A stretch of 64,000 nt of DNA from Pictodentalium vernedei (taxonomy: Eukaryota > Mollusca > Scaphopoda > Dentaliida > Dentaliidae), in the NCBI GenBank assembly GCA_031216915.1, contig JAUFNR010000074.1, positions 1 to 64,000 on the forward strand, read 5' to 3'. The notes under the pieces are model-generated. The model did not search any database. It saw only the letters and a program-made list of their open reading frames with translations, and was not told where the DNA came from. This document shows, in pieces, positions 22,854 to 35,021 of the stretch (the stretch's first letter is position 1; the number at the start of each line of letters is the position of its first letter). The position numbers and the translations under genes are program-made.

Positions 22854-23017
22854 GCACGAGAATGATATCCAGTTTTCTGAGACAACATCCATCAGTGTTG
22901 GGAAGTGCAGAGACACCGAAAAAATGCAAATTAGTGAAAGCGAAGGTATTCAACGAGCGTTCAAAAGCCAGACGAAAGCTTGAAAAGGAAATAAGTGACA
23001 TAACACAATCTCATTAA
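22854..23017 (+). CDS. SET gene exon I: terminal exon with stop
   Basis: It opens after TTATTTTTCAG in phase 1 and reads TRMISSFLRQHPSVLGS, then KKCKLVKAKVFNERSKARRK and a basic, helical end, stopping at TAA 23015-23017. Together with exon H it forms the C-terminal module: W...F..YI...PG...F....P.L followed by a Lys/Arg-rich tail that could contact DNA. An AATAAA at 23163-23168 is a plausible polyadenylation signal about 150 bp downstream. Confidence 0.8.
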
Positions 23018-23162
23018 AGAGTTAGCGAACTATAGCCAGTGAATTGTAAAAATTGGGTGTGTCCATCACTTTCTAGAGACATTAGCAAGTTTTATTATTT
23101 TTATTTTCAGGTCTACCTTAACTGATTGAATGTTAGAATTTAGAAATACAAATAAGGGTGCT

Positions 23163-23168
23163 AATAAA
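23163..23168 (+). terminator. Candidate polyadenylation signal
   Basis: AATAAA lies 146 bp after the stop codon of the SET gene. The hexamer is common in AT-rich DNA, so this is only a position-based suggestion. Confidence 0.4.
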
Positions 23169-23678
23169 AATAATAGCAGCATGCTTAGAAGTCTTCATAT
23201 TCTGTTGATGCGGTTCATGTTCAGTTAGAAGTAATACTATTTTGAAAATATGACTGACTTCTTGCATTTAATTGGAGAGTTCCTTTGGGTACTTTCTAGT
23301 TAACTGTAAGAAGACAAATCAAGGTGAACACATTCTGACAACCACGGGTAATCTCTAGCAGTTAACCAGTTAAACGACAACAGTAAATTTTCCTTTGAAC
23401 GCAGGTTGCGGGGTGTGGGGACTAAACTGTTTGAACAAAGTAATGGAAAGGCGGCAGGGATATGAATGATTAATGTTAAACACTCGATAAGTACGAACAG
23501 GCTTTTCAGTGAAAAGTTACTGAAAACAATTTGGTCCCATCCCACAATTTTTTAAAAACTTATGTTAATCGAAACACCACTTTTGAATTGAAATTTCTTT
23601 TAAAGTTAGGAGATAAGTCAATGTTTACGATTTACCCCCAGGAAAAATGCGAACAGCACGAGCTGAAATAAACTGTGG

Positions 23679-23742
23679 GATAGCCTATACAAAATATTTT
23701 CTACACTTTTCGTTTGTTGACAATTCCTAACCTGGGCATCAC
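23679..23742. repeat. Dispersed repeat, copy 2
   Basis: It matches 5145-5235 in order: CCTATACAAAATAT, ACACTTTTC, GTTGACAATTCC, AACCTGGGCATCA. Confidence 0.5.
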
Positions 23743-24764
23743 ACATTGCCGGACTGGCCGATCGGGAGATTGGGGGTTTCCCGATGGGCAGGCTAGTCAA
23801 GTGGGCCGGTCGACCATGCACTAATTTGAATCTCTTGCAAGAATAGGCCTGCAAAGTACTCAATTGACACTCGAGGCCGCTGTATTCAATGTATATCTTA
23901 AGTGGTGTCACTGTGATTAATTTATCTTGATATTGTATAATAGGGACTACCCTCTAGTGTTTTTCGCCTAGTTGGGTCGGGTCGACCGGCACAGTGTTTT
24001 AGGGTTTTTTCCCAGAACTCCATGCACCTACTTGGCCGTTTGAGTCTGTTTGGGTCGGCCTCATATTTCCCTCAAAACGAGGAAAAACGCAGTTAATATT
24101 TGCAACAGCATGTGCAGTACGTACTACATACTGTACTACAGAGAATGTGCCGTGTACACATAATTAATTATAAGTTTCCCTATTTTACGGTAACGTAGGA
24201 AGCTTTTGAATGTTGGGGAGGGGGGCACATATTTCTGAATGTTGGGGGCACACATTTCTTATTATTGAATGATATAGCTGGGCAGCAGATGTCGAAGGCA
24301 TCTGACACGAGCGCTGAAGGCGCGAAGTGTATTGGGGGTATCCCCCCCTGCCTTAGAACAATTTTAAAACGGAAGTATCAAATGGTGCATTCTGGTGGCT
24401 TTTGGGATGAAAATCATACTGTTTTCTTCAATAGAAAAAGTAGATTTTTTAACAGTATCTTGGACATTTTTAAAGATGCTGGTACTTCCTTCCCTTGAAT
24501 TATTCAAATCCTGCATCCCAGTAATACAACAGGATTTGCGAAATTTACGCAATGGAAATGTCGATGCTGGGTGTTTCTGGCAAAATCTCTGACATGTAGG
24601 ACAGTAGGAGAGTTCACTACAAGGCTAATTATTTTCACCAAAACACGAAAAAAAAGTTGGGGGCCCCCGGTTCATACCCCCATACGATAACAGTTCACTA
24701 GGAAACACACAGACACACGTACTTAAGAAATTATCTATGATGAGTGTGTCACTCAAATATTGTT

Positions 24765-24870
24765 CCAGTTAGCATGTTAGGGAGAAATTCCGCATTGTGA
24801 TACTTTATCAGACCATAGGTAGACAAAATATAAAAATTGATTTTATACCTCCTAAAAACTTCCCCAACGC
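24765..24870 (+). repeat. Diverged relative of the array unit, 3' part
   Basis: ATGAGTGTGTCACTC, CCAGTTAGCATGTTAGGG, ATTGTGATACTTTATCAGACCATAGG and GACAAAATATAAAAATTGATTTTA match the array phrases in the same order. It lacks the G run and GA tract, so it may be closer to the ancestral element. A minus-strand relative is at 3586-3690 and a shorter match at about 2430-2500. Confidence 0.65.
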
Positions 24871-24896
24871 GTAAAATAGTGGCATTTCACTGTTAG

Positions 24897-24949
24897 AAGC
24901 CTTTCCTAGAATCCTAGTCGAAGTTCGACAAGGATTCTATAAAAGGCTT
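24897..24949. other. 53-nt hairpin with about 26-nt arms
   Basis: AAGCCTTT, TAGAATCCT, GTCGAA on the left pair with TTCGAC, AGGATTCTA, AAAGGCTT on the right, with only small bulges. It directly follows the array-family relative, so it may be the 3' hairpin of that element; a small-RNA precursor is an alternative. Confidence 0.7.
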
Positions 24950-25029
24950 GTGAAACTGAAAGTGAAAGTTTGTAACTGCATGCATTATAGCAATACATCG
25001 AGATTGCGGCTTTGATAATGTATATTGTC

Positions 25030-25490
25030 GGTATCGGATTTAGGAATGGGCAAACAGGGCGGACGTCCAGGGCCCCCTCATTTATGGGTCCCCCATATTT
25101 GGCAGGGAATTTTGTCATATTGTTCGAAATTGGAATTGCAAAACTTTTCTGTGCGGTAAATTGATGCGTGCCTTGATCTTGGCAAGTTGTTAAAAAAAAC
25201 AGTGGAATTGAGGTTAGTAGCTCCAATTTCTTTAATTTACCAAATTTTACGAAAAACAAAAATACTCATTTTCCTGTTGAAATGTTCCAGCATTATGGAG
25301 CTCAGAGTGCCTTCAGAGACCAACTGAGAGGCTTCAGAAATACAATTTTTCCCGGGGGAGCTCCCTCCCCCAACCCCCACCAAGGAGAGGGGGACACTCC
25401 CGCCTTGCCGCTTCGCGGTTGGGACGATGCTTCGCATCGTATTTAGCGCCCCACTTTCTCCAAATCCGGGATCCGCCACTGATTAGGTTG
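25030..25490. repeat. Eroded copy of the hAT-like element
   Basis: It shares CGGATTTAGGAATGGGC, AGGGAATTTTGTCATATTGTTCGAAAT, TTTTCCTGTTGAAATGTTCCAGCAT and CTCAGAGTGCCTTCAGAGACCA in order with 16447-16620, with about 100 bp of extra sequence in the middle. The right side ends CCGGGATCCGCCACTG, a different CAGTGGCGGATC-type end, so two elements may be merged here. Confidence 0.7.
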
Positions 25491-25878
25491 GGATTAAATT
25501 GTGATTTAAACATTGATCACAAGAATTATAAGTATGTATTTTATGGATTTTATGGATTCTATTAATGTTCTGATTTATGGGGGTCATTCATCATTTCGAG
25601 AATCCGGACTGCTAGAATGAATTGGATTCACACTGGACAAATAATTTCCACCTTTACGGAGATTAAAAATTAAATATATTAGAGTTGCATATTTGTCTCT
25701 TGGTGGTATCTCCTGGGACCAGTACTGTTACAATTGTATTTCAACAATATTATTTTTTATCTCAGGCTATGCACAGTACCAGAAGAGTGGATTACTACTA
25801 ATTGGCAGTAGGGTAGATATCTCATTGAACCATTAATTACAATTGTTGAAAAAAAACACAAGAACACTTCCACAGCTT

Positions 25879-25921
25879 CAGCTAATGGACCACCGGGTTG
25901 CACCCGGTGGCCCATTAGCTG
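25879..25921. other. GC hairpin with 20-nt arms
   Basis: CAGCTAATGGACCACCGGGT and ACCCGGTGGCCCATTAGCTG are inverted copies with one mismatch and a 3-nt loop. Such hairpins occur at the 3' ends of Helitron-class elements, but no partner end was identified. Confidence 0.85.
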
Positions 25922-27990
25922 ACAATTTTCAAGCGCATTTTGTGCTTTTTCGAAAAAAAGAGTAAATACCCCAACTGTGATTCTATAGTAATCTACCCTT
26001 CAAATACTGCAAATGTTTGAAATGAATTTCAACGTCCGAAGTGACGTGGCAAATCGCCAAGTCTTCTTTTAAAACGTTGATAATTCATTCTATACTCTTG
26101 GTCATTTACTGCTAAAGATAGAACATAAATCCTAAAAAGGACACTAATTGAAATATTATATTTTTGACCATGCTGTTACAATGATCGCTCAGTGCAAATC
26201 TTTGTAGAAAATATATGTGTTATCAATAAAAAAGAAACAATCTGAAATTTCTTTTACTGCCAATTTATATATGTTGTTGCATTTGCCAATACGTTTTTAT
26301 TAATGAGTGGGATAAAAAAAAAACCTCAAATAATGCATAAAATTACTTGTTTATTTTTTATATTAAATTGTGTTAGAACGTCTTAATTTATCATATGCCT
26401 CAATAAAAAGAAACAAAGAAACACAATAAATGACTTGTTTACTTAAGCCTATTTGTCGTATAAATGCTTGTTTAATTTCCATAAAAAGAAAGTCGTTTGG
26501 GGGTAGAATAGAAGAAAACCGTTCACGTCAACACCACCTCTAAAACGATGGTTTTTTTATAACTGTAGTTTAAAACGGATGTTAAGTGCACATATGTCTT
26601 GTATATTTTGTCTTCTTATCATACAAAATTACATGAAGTCAAAACGGAAATTCGTCTCAGTTCTTATATTAAGCAGACAAAACATATTATTTCAGTCACT
26701 TCGACATATTGGTTGAATGTCACAATAACTCAAGCACGCCTATGTACCAATTATTTGTTCTGGACGGAAACAAGACGAAAGTGCCTAAATTTCACGCAGT
26801 AAATATGCTCTGTCAGGTACATCCAAAACTCTAAAATGTATGCTCTCTTTATTGTCTCCGAAAATTGAAAGTTTGTAACTGCAAAACGTAGAGGTTTATA
26901 TTCTTTGGTTTGTTCTCTCCACCCCCGCCTCATCCGAATCACGCCACCGCTATGATGAGTGTCTCACTTTACTATCCTTCTAGTTATTGCTTTAGGGGGG
27001 GGGGTGCCTTGACGTGATACTTTATTAGACTACAGGAAGACAAAATATAAAAATATATTTTATTTTCTACGTCATCCACCTAGGTGAGGAAGTGAATAAA
27101 TCTGAATAAACACGAAGATAGGGAGAGAGAGAGAGAGAGACATAGATAGAGAGAGAGAGAGAGAGAGAGAGGTGCGATTATAAAAATAAGTTGCATTTTT
27201 GTATACTAGACCAGGAGATACGGTGAATTGCAATTGTCTCATCTCCAATAACTGTAAAGGATGTGTTAATAAAATTTTATTTACTTGTTTACATAATCCT
27301 AAGTTTTGTGTAAATGGTTGTGGAATTTTCATAAATAGAAAGTCGTTTGCGGAGAGAATTGAAGAAAATCGTTTACGTCACCACAACCTCTTAAACGATT
27401 GTTTTTACAACTGTAGTTTAAAACGAATGTTAAGTGGACATATGCCTTGTATATTTTGTCTTCATATTATACAAAAATAGATGAAGTCAAAACGGAACGT
27501 TCGTCCCAAATCCTATATTAAGAAGACTCAACATATTATGGCAGTCACTTTGACATATTGTTTTAATGTCACAATAGCCCAAGCAGGCATTTGAACCAAT
27601 TATTTGTACTGTACGGGAACAAGACGAAAGTGCCTAACTTCCACGCCGTAGATATGCTGTATCAAGTGGATCGAAAATTCTAAAATGTATGCTCTGTCTA
27701 TTGTCAAAGAAAATTGAAAGTTTGAAACTACGAAACGTAGATTTTATATGTTTGGTCCGTTCTCCCCACCCCGGCCCACCCAAACTGCTCCACCGCTTAA
27801 ACGATTGTTCCACTCTACTATTCTTCCAGTTACCACGTTGGGTGGGGGGGGGGGGGGGGGGGGGGGGGGTGGGGAGGTGGGCCTTATTGTGACACTTAAT
27901 TATTGTACAGGAAGACAAAATACCAAAATATATTTCATTTCTACCTCATCCACCTATAGGGAACTGAATAGTTTGCAGAGGGAGATAGGC

Positions 27991-28021
<31 letters not shown>

Positions 28022-30190
28022 GAGCGACCGGGGTGGGTGGGTGGTGGGGGGTTAATATATTAATTATCCAACCCTATATACACATGTCTGCTGTCATGTT
28101 ATTTATGCATCGGCTAAACGAGTGAATCCACAAGGTGTTGTAACTCAGTGAATTAATGTACGACCGATCTGAATTTAACTGCATGGGGCCAGTGGCGTAT
28201 CTACGGAACATAGCGCCTTTGGAAAGCACTGAACTGCGCCCCTGTGACAACGGTCCGTATATACTGAAGGCATATCCTTCTAGTTAGCACGTTGGGGGAG
28301 TGGATTCCGTATTGCGACGCGATTATAAAAATAAGTGGCATTCCTGCATACTGGACCAGGGCATACTGTGAATTGCAATTGTATTCTCTCCAGTAACTGT
28401 AGAGCATCTGTTAATACAATTTTACTTACTTGTTTACATAAGCCTATTTTTCGTTTTAATGCTTGTTGAATTTTCATGAAAAGAAAGTCGTTTGTGGGTA
28501 GAATAGTTGAAAACCGTTTACGTCAACACCACCTCTTAAACGATTGTTTTTTATGGCTGTGGTTTAAAATGGATGTTAAGGTGACATATGCCTTGTATAT
28601 TTTGTCTTCTTATTATACAAAAATAGATAAAGTCAAAACGGAACATTCGTCCCAGTTCCTATATTAAACAGACAAAACATATTTTGGCAGTCACTAGGAC
28701 ATATTGGTTGAATGTCAGAATAACTCAAGCACGCCTTTGTACCAATTATTTGTACTGGACGGAAACAAGACGAAAGTTCCTCAATTTCAAGCCCGAGATA
28801 TTCTCTGCCAGGTAGATCCAAAACTCTAAAATGTATGCTCTCTTTATTGTCTCAGAAAATTGAATGTTTTTAACTGCAAAACGTAGAGTTTTATATTATT
28901 TGGTTTGTTCTCTCCACTCCGCCTCATCAGAATGACGCCACCGCTATAATGGGTGTCTCACTCTACTCTCCTAATTATCGCTTTGGGGGGGGGGGGGGGC
29001 GGTGCTTTATCGTGATACTTTATTAGACTACAGGAGGCAAAATATAAATATATATTTTATTTTTTACGCCTTCCACCTAGGTAAGGAAGTGAATAAATCT
29101 GAATAAACAGGAAGAGAGAGAGAGAGATGCGATTATAAAAATAAGTGGCATTTCTCCATTCTAGACCAGGAGATACTTTTAATAAAAGTTTACTTATTTA
29201 CACAAGCCTAAGTTTTGTATAAATGATTGTAGAATTTCCATAAATAGAAAGTCGTTTGTGGAGAGAATAGAAGAAAACCGTTCACGTCATCACAACCTCT
29301 TAAACAATTTTTTTTATTAACTGTAGTTTAAAACGTATATTATGTGGACATTTCCCTTGTATATTGTGTCTTCTTATTATACAAAAATAGATAAAATCAA
29401 AACGGAACGTTCGTCCAAAATCCTATATTAAGAAGACAAAACATATTATGGCAGTCACTTGGACATATTTTGTTAATGCCATAATAGCCCAAGAAGGCCT
29501 TTGAACCAATTATTTGTAGGCCTACTGTACGGGAAAAGACGAAAGTGCCTAACTTTCACGCCGCACATATGCTGTGTCGGGTATACCAAAAACTCAAAAA
29601 TGTATGCTCTGTCTATTGTCCCAGAAAATTGAAAGTTTGAAACTACAAAACGAAGATTTTATATGTTTGGTTCGTTCCCCCATCACCGGCCACCCAGCTG
29701 CGCTACCGCTATAATGAGTGCCCCACTCTACTGTCCTTCTAGTTACCACGTTAGGGGGTGGGGTCCTTATTGTGATACTTTTTTAGACTGCAGGAAGACA
29801 AAATATTAAAAAAATATTTTATTTCTACCTCATCCACGTCGGGAACTGAATAAATTGCAGAGGAAGATGGGGCAAGAGAGAGAGAGAGAGAGAGAGAGGA
29901 GATGAGGAGGGACGGGGTGGATGGGTATTGTACTAAATATCCGACACTATATACACATGTCTGTTGTCCTGTTATTTATGCATCGGCTAAACGAGTGAAA
30001 CTACAAGGTGTTGTAACTCAAAGAATTAAGATTCGACCGATATGAATTTAACTGCATGGGCCAGTGGCGTATACACGGAACATAGCGCCTCAGGCAAGCA
30101 CTGAATTTGGCCCCTGAGACAACGGTCCATATAAACGAAAGACATATCCTTCTAGTTCGTACGTTGGGGGGGGGGGGGATTCTTTATTGT

Positions 30191-31829
30191 GATGCGATTA
30201 TAGAAATAAGTGGCATTTCTGCATACTGGACCAGGCTAGACTGTGAATTGCAATTGTATTATCTCCAATAACTGTAGAGCATGCGTTAACAAAATATTAC
30301 TTACTTGTTTACATAAACCTATTTTTCGTCTAAATGATAGTTGAATTTTCATGAAAAGAGAGTCGTTTGTGGGTAGAATAGAAGAAAACCGTTTACGTCA
30401 ACACCACCTCTTAAACGATTGTTTTTTATAGCTGTAGTTTAAAACGGATGTGGGTGCGCGGGGGCTCAGTTGGTAGAGGTGTAGGCTACAATCCGAGAGG
30501 TCCTCGGTTCCAATCCCTCCTGCGGCAACCGCGTTGTGTCATTGAGGAACATATTTCACCCCGATTGCCCACGTGGGTCACGGCGACGGGGTGTACTAAG
30601 GCGTACTGCACGTCTACGGTGCACCTGTCTTCAACCAATGCTAACCCTGCATGTGTGGAGTTAGTATGTTGGGGAGCTGACAGTTGCTCGCCTTTCCTCG
30701 GTGGTTCTCTCCGGGTACTCCGGCTTCCTCCACCCGTAAAACTGTTGTGGTCATGATTAGCCATTGTGCAGAAATATGTTACCATAAACACCAATAAATA
30801 AATAAACAATATATTTAAAACGGATGTTAAGTGGACATATGCCTTGTATATTTTCTCTTCTTATTATACAAAAATTGATGAAATCAAAACGGAACATTCG
30901 TCCCAGTTCCAATATTAAGCAGACAAAACATATTACCACAGCCACTTGGCCTCTGGCAAGCACTGAACTGGGACCCTGGGACAACGGTCCATATATACCA
31001 AAAGCATATCCTTCTAGTTAGCGCGTTGGGGAGGGGATTACGTATTTTGATGCGATTATAAAAATAAGTGGCATTTCTGCATACTGGACCAGGGCATACT
31101 CTGAATTGCGATTGTATTCTCTCCAAAATCTATAAAGCATGTGTTAATAAAATTTTACTTACTTGTTTATATAAGCCTATTTTTCGTATAAATGCTTGTT
31201 GAATTCTCATGAAAAGAAAGTCGTTTGGGGGTAGAATAGAAGAAACCCGTTTACGTCAACCCCACGTCTTAAACGATTGTTTTTTTATAGCTGTAGTTTA
31301 AAACGGATGTTAAGTGGACATATGCCTTGTATATTTTGTCTTCTTATTGTACAAAAATTGATGAAATCAAAACGGAACATTCGTCCCAGTTCCAATATTA
31401 AGCAGACAAAACATATTATCAGTCACTTTGACATATTGGTTGAATGTCACAATAACTCAAGCACGCCTTTGTACCAATTATTTGTACTGGACGGAAACAA
31501 GACGAAAGTGCCTAAATTTCACGCCCTAGATATGCTCTGTCATGTAGATCCAAAACTCTAATATGTATGCTCTCTCTTCACAGAAAATGAAAGTTTATAG
31601 CTGCAAAACGTAGAGTTTTATATGTTTTGGTTTGTTCTCTACACCCCGCCTCATCTGAATCACCCCACCACTATCATGAGTGTCTCACTCGACTATCCTT
31701 CTAGTTATCGCTTTTGGGGGGTGCCTTGTCGTGATACTTTATTAGACTACAGGAAGGCAAAATATTAAAATTTAATTTATTTTTTACGTCTTTCACCCAG
31801 GTAAGGAAGTGAATAAATCTGAATAAACA

Positions 31830-31868
<39 letters not shown>

Positions 31869-32665
31869 TTATAAAAATAAGTGGCATTTCTGCATACTAG
31901 AGCAGGAGATACTGTGAACTGCAATTGTATCCTCTCCAATAACTGTAAAAGATGTGTTAATAAAATTTCACTTACTTGTTTGCATAAGCCTAAGTTTTGC
32001 ATAAATGATTGTAGAATTTCCATCAATAGAAAGTCGTTTGTGGAGGGAATAGAAGAAAACCGTTCACGTCATCACAACCTCTTAAACGATTGTTTTTATA
32101 ACTGTAGTTTAAAACGTATATTATGTGGACATATGCCTTGTATATTTTGTCTTCTTATTATACAAAAATAGATGAAGTCAAAACGGAACGTTCTTCCCAA
32201 ATCCTATATTAAGAAGACTCAACATATTATGGCAGTCACTTGGACATATTGTTTTAATGTCACAATAGCCCAAGCAGGCATTTGAACCAATTATTTGTAA
32301 TGTACGGGAACAAGACGAAAGTGCCTAACTTTCACGCCGTAGATATGCTGTATCAGGTAGATCGAAAATTCTAAAATATTTGCTCTGTCTATTGTCTCAG
32401 AAAATTGAAAGTTTGAAACTACAAAACGTAGATTTTATATGTTTCGTCCGTTCTCCCCACCCCGCCCACCCAAACTGCTCCACCGCTTAAAGGAGTGTTC
32501 CACTCTACTATTCTTCCAGTTACCACGTTGGGGGGGGGGGGGGGGGGGGTGTGGGGAGGTGGGTCCTTATTGTGACACTTTATTATTCTACAGGAAGACA
32601 AAATATCAAAATATATTTTATTTCTACCTCATCCACCTATAGGGAACTGAATAGTTTGCAGAGGG

Positions 32666-32734
<69 letters not shown>

Positions 32735-34664
32735 GAGCGACCGGGGTGGGTGATGGGGGGGGGGGGGGGGGGGGGGGGGTAATGTATTAATTATCCAACA
32801 CTATATACACATGTCTGTTGTCATGTTATTTATGCATCTGCTAAACGAGTGAATCCACAAGGGTGTTGTAACTCAGGGAATTAATGTACGACCGATCTGA
32901 ATTTAACTGCATGGGGCCAGTGGCGTATCTACGGAACATAGCGCATTTGGGAAGCACTGAATTGCGCCCCTGTGACAACGGTTCGTACATACTGAAGGCA
33001 TATCCTTCTAGTTAGCACGTTGGGGGAGTGGATTCCGTATTGCGATGCGATTATAAAAATAAGTGGCATTCCTGCATACTGGACCAGGGCATACTGTGAA
33101 TTGCAATTGTATTCTCTCCATTAACTGTAGAGCATGTGTTAATACAATTTTACTTGTTTACATAAGCCTATTTTTCGTATAAATGCTTGTTGAATTTTCA
33201 TTAAAAGAAAGTCGTTTGGGGGTAGAATAGTTGAAAACCGTTTACGTCAACACCACCTCTTAAACGATTGTTTTTTATGGCTGTGGTTGAAAATGGATGT
33301 TAAGGTGACATATGCCTTGTATATTTTGTCTTCTTATTATACAAAAATAGATAAAGTCAAAACGGAACATTCGTCCCAGTTCCTATACTAAACAGACAAA
33401 ACATATTTTGGGAGTCACTAGGACATATTGGTTGAATGTCAGAATAACTCAAGCATGCCTTTGTACCAATTATTTGTACTGGACGGAAACAAGACGAAAG
33501 TGCCTCAATTTCAAGCCCTAGATATTCTCTGCCAGGTAGATCCAAAACTCTAAAATGTATGCTCTCTTTACTGTCTCAGAAAATTGAATGTTTTTAACTG
33601 CAAAACGTAGAGTTTTATATTATTTGGTTTGTTCTCTCCACTCCGCCTCATCAGAATGACGCCACCGCTATAATGGGTGTCTCACTCTACTCTCCTAATT
33701 ATCGCTTTAGGGTGGGGGGGGGGGGGGGGGTGTGCTTTATCGTGATACTTTATTAGACTACAGGAAGGCAAAATATAAATATATATTTTATTTTTTACGC
33801 CTTCCACCTAGGTAAGGAAGTGAATAAATCTGAATAAACAGAGAGAGGGAGAGAGAGAGAGAGAGAGAGAGAGATTCAGTTATAAAAATGAGTGGCATTT
33901 CTGCATACTAGACCAGGAGGTACTGTGAACTGCAATTGTATCCTCTCCAATAACTGTAAAAGATGTGTTAATAAAATTTTACTTACTTATTTACATAAGC
34001 CTAAGTTTTGTATAAATGATTGTAGAATTTCCATAAATAGAAAGTCGTTTGTGGAGAGAATAGAAGAAAATCGTTCACGTCATCACAACCTCTTAAACGA
34101 TTTTATTTTATAACTGTAGTTTAAAACGTATATTATGTGGACATATGGCTTGTATATTTTGTCTTCCTATTATACAAAAATAGATAAAATCAAAACGGAA
34201 CGTTCGTCCAAAATCCTATATTAAGACGACAAAACATATTATGGCAGTCACTTGGACATATTTTTTTAATGCCATAATAGCCCAAGCAGGCCTTTGAGCC
34301 AATTATGTGTAGGCCTACTGTACGGGAAAAGACGAAAGTGCCTAACTTTCACGTCGCAGATATGCTGTGTCGGGTAGACCGAAAACTCAAAAATGTATGC
34401 TCTGTCTATTGTCCCAGTAAATTGAAAGTTTGAAACTACAAAACGAAAATATTATATGTTTGGTTCCTTCCCCCACCTCCGGCCACCCAGCTGCGCTACC
34501 GCTATAATGAGTGTCCCCTCTGCCCTCCTTCTAGTTACCACGTTAGGGGGTGGGGTCCTTATTGTGATACTTTTTTAGACTACAGGAAGACAAAATATAA
34601 AAAAAATATTTTATTTCTACCTCATCCACGTCGAGAACTTAATAAATTGCAGAGGAAGATGGGG

Positions 34665-34731
<67 letters not shown>

Positions 34732-35021
34732 GGACGGGGTGGATGTGTATTGTACTAATTATCCGACACTATATACACATGCCTGCTGTCCTGTTATTGA
34801 TGCATCGGCTAAACGAGTGAAACTACAATGTGTTGTAACTCAAAGAATTAAGGTTCGACCGATATGAATTTAACTGCATGGGCCAGTGGCGTATACACGG
34901 AACATAGGGCCTCTGGCAGGCACTGAATTGGGCCCCTGAGACAACGGTCCATATATACGAAAGACATATCCTTCTAGTACGCACGTTGGTGGGGGGGGGG
35001 GGGGGGAGGATTCTTTATTGT
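30191..35021 (+). repeat. Higher-order repeat copy 1 (5 units, 4.83 kb)
   Basis: It starts at the GATGCGATTATAGAAATAAG landmark of a unit type recognised by GACCAGGCTAGACTG, carries a SINE in its first unit, then four more distinguishable unit types. The next block starts 4,831 bp later with the same order. Confidence 0.85.
30451..30813 (+). mobile_element. SINE copy in higher-order repeat 1
   Basis: It is the same family as 18427-18800 (box A GGCTCAGTTGG; box B degraded to GGTTCCAATCC). Target duplication TTTAAAACGGATG lies at 30438-30450 and 30814-30826. The insertion splits the array phrase TTTAAAACGGATGTTAAG. Confidence 0.92.

Larger units (their letters stand above)
7302..23017 (+). other. 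Spliced gene model: SET / zinc finger / tyrosine-recombinase-like fusion
   Basis: Nine exons (7302-7440, 9227-9980, 12139-12193, 14210-15919, 17340-17396, 19012-19065, 20084-20122, 21607-21717, 22854-23017) join at GT/AG sites. Frame is kept throughout: phases between consecutive exons are 2, 0, 1, 1, 1, 1, 1, 1. The joined reading frame is 1,028 codons counting the stop. Order of parts: SET methyltransferase-like domain, acidic low-complexity linker, C2H2-like and C2HC-like fingers, tyrosine-recombinase-like core, Ser/Thr/Glu-rich linkers, Trp-containing C-terminal module. Known of the families: SET domains methylate lysines (KMT5A acts on histone H4); Crypton-type tyrosine recombinases cut and rejoin DNA. 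Inference: a chromatin-directed, recombinase-derived host protein, or a transposon-like gene. The first exon lies upstream and was not identified. Neither the transcript nor the exon set has been tested. Confidence 0.75.
23190..26427. other. Intergenic region between gene and array
   Basis: No gene was recognised. It holds the second copy of the 5145 repeat (23679-23742), a GC-rich repeat-like block near 23745-23820, a relative of the array family (24765-24870), a strong hairpin (24897-24949), an eroded hAT-like copy (25030-25490) and a GC hairpin (25879-25921). Confidence 0.6.
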
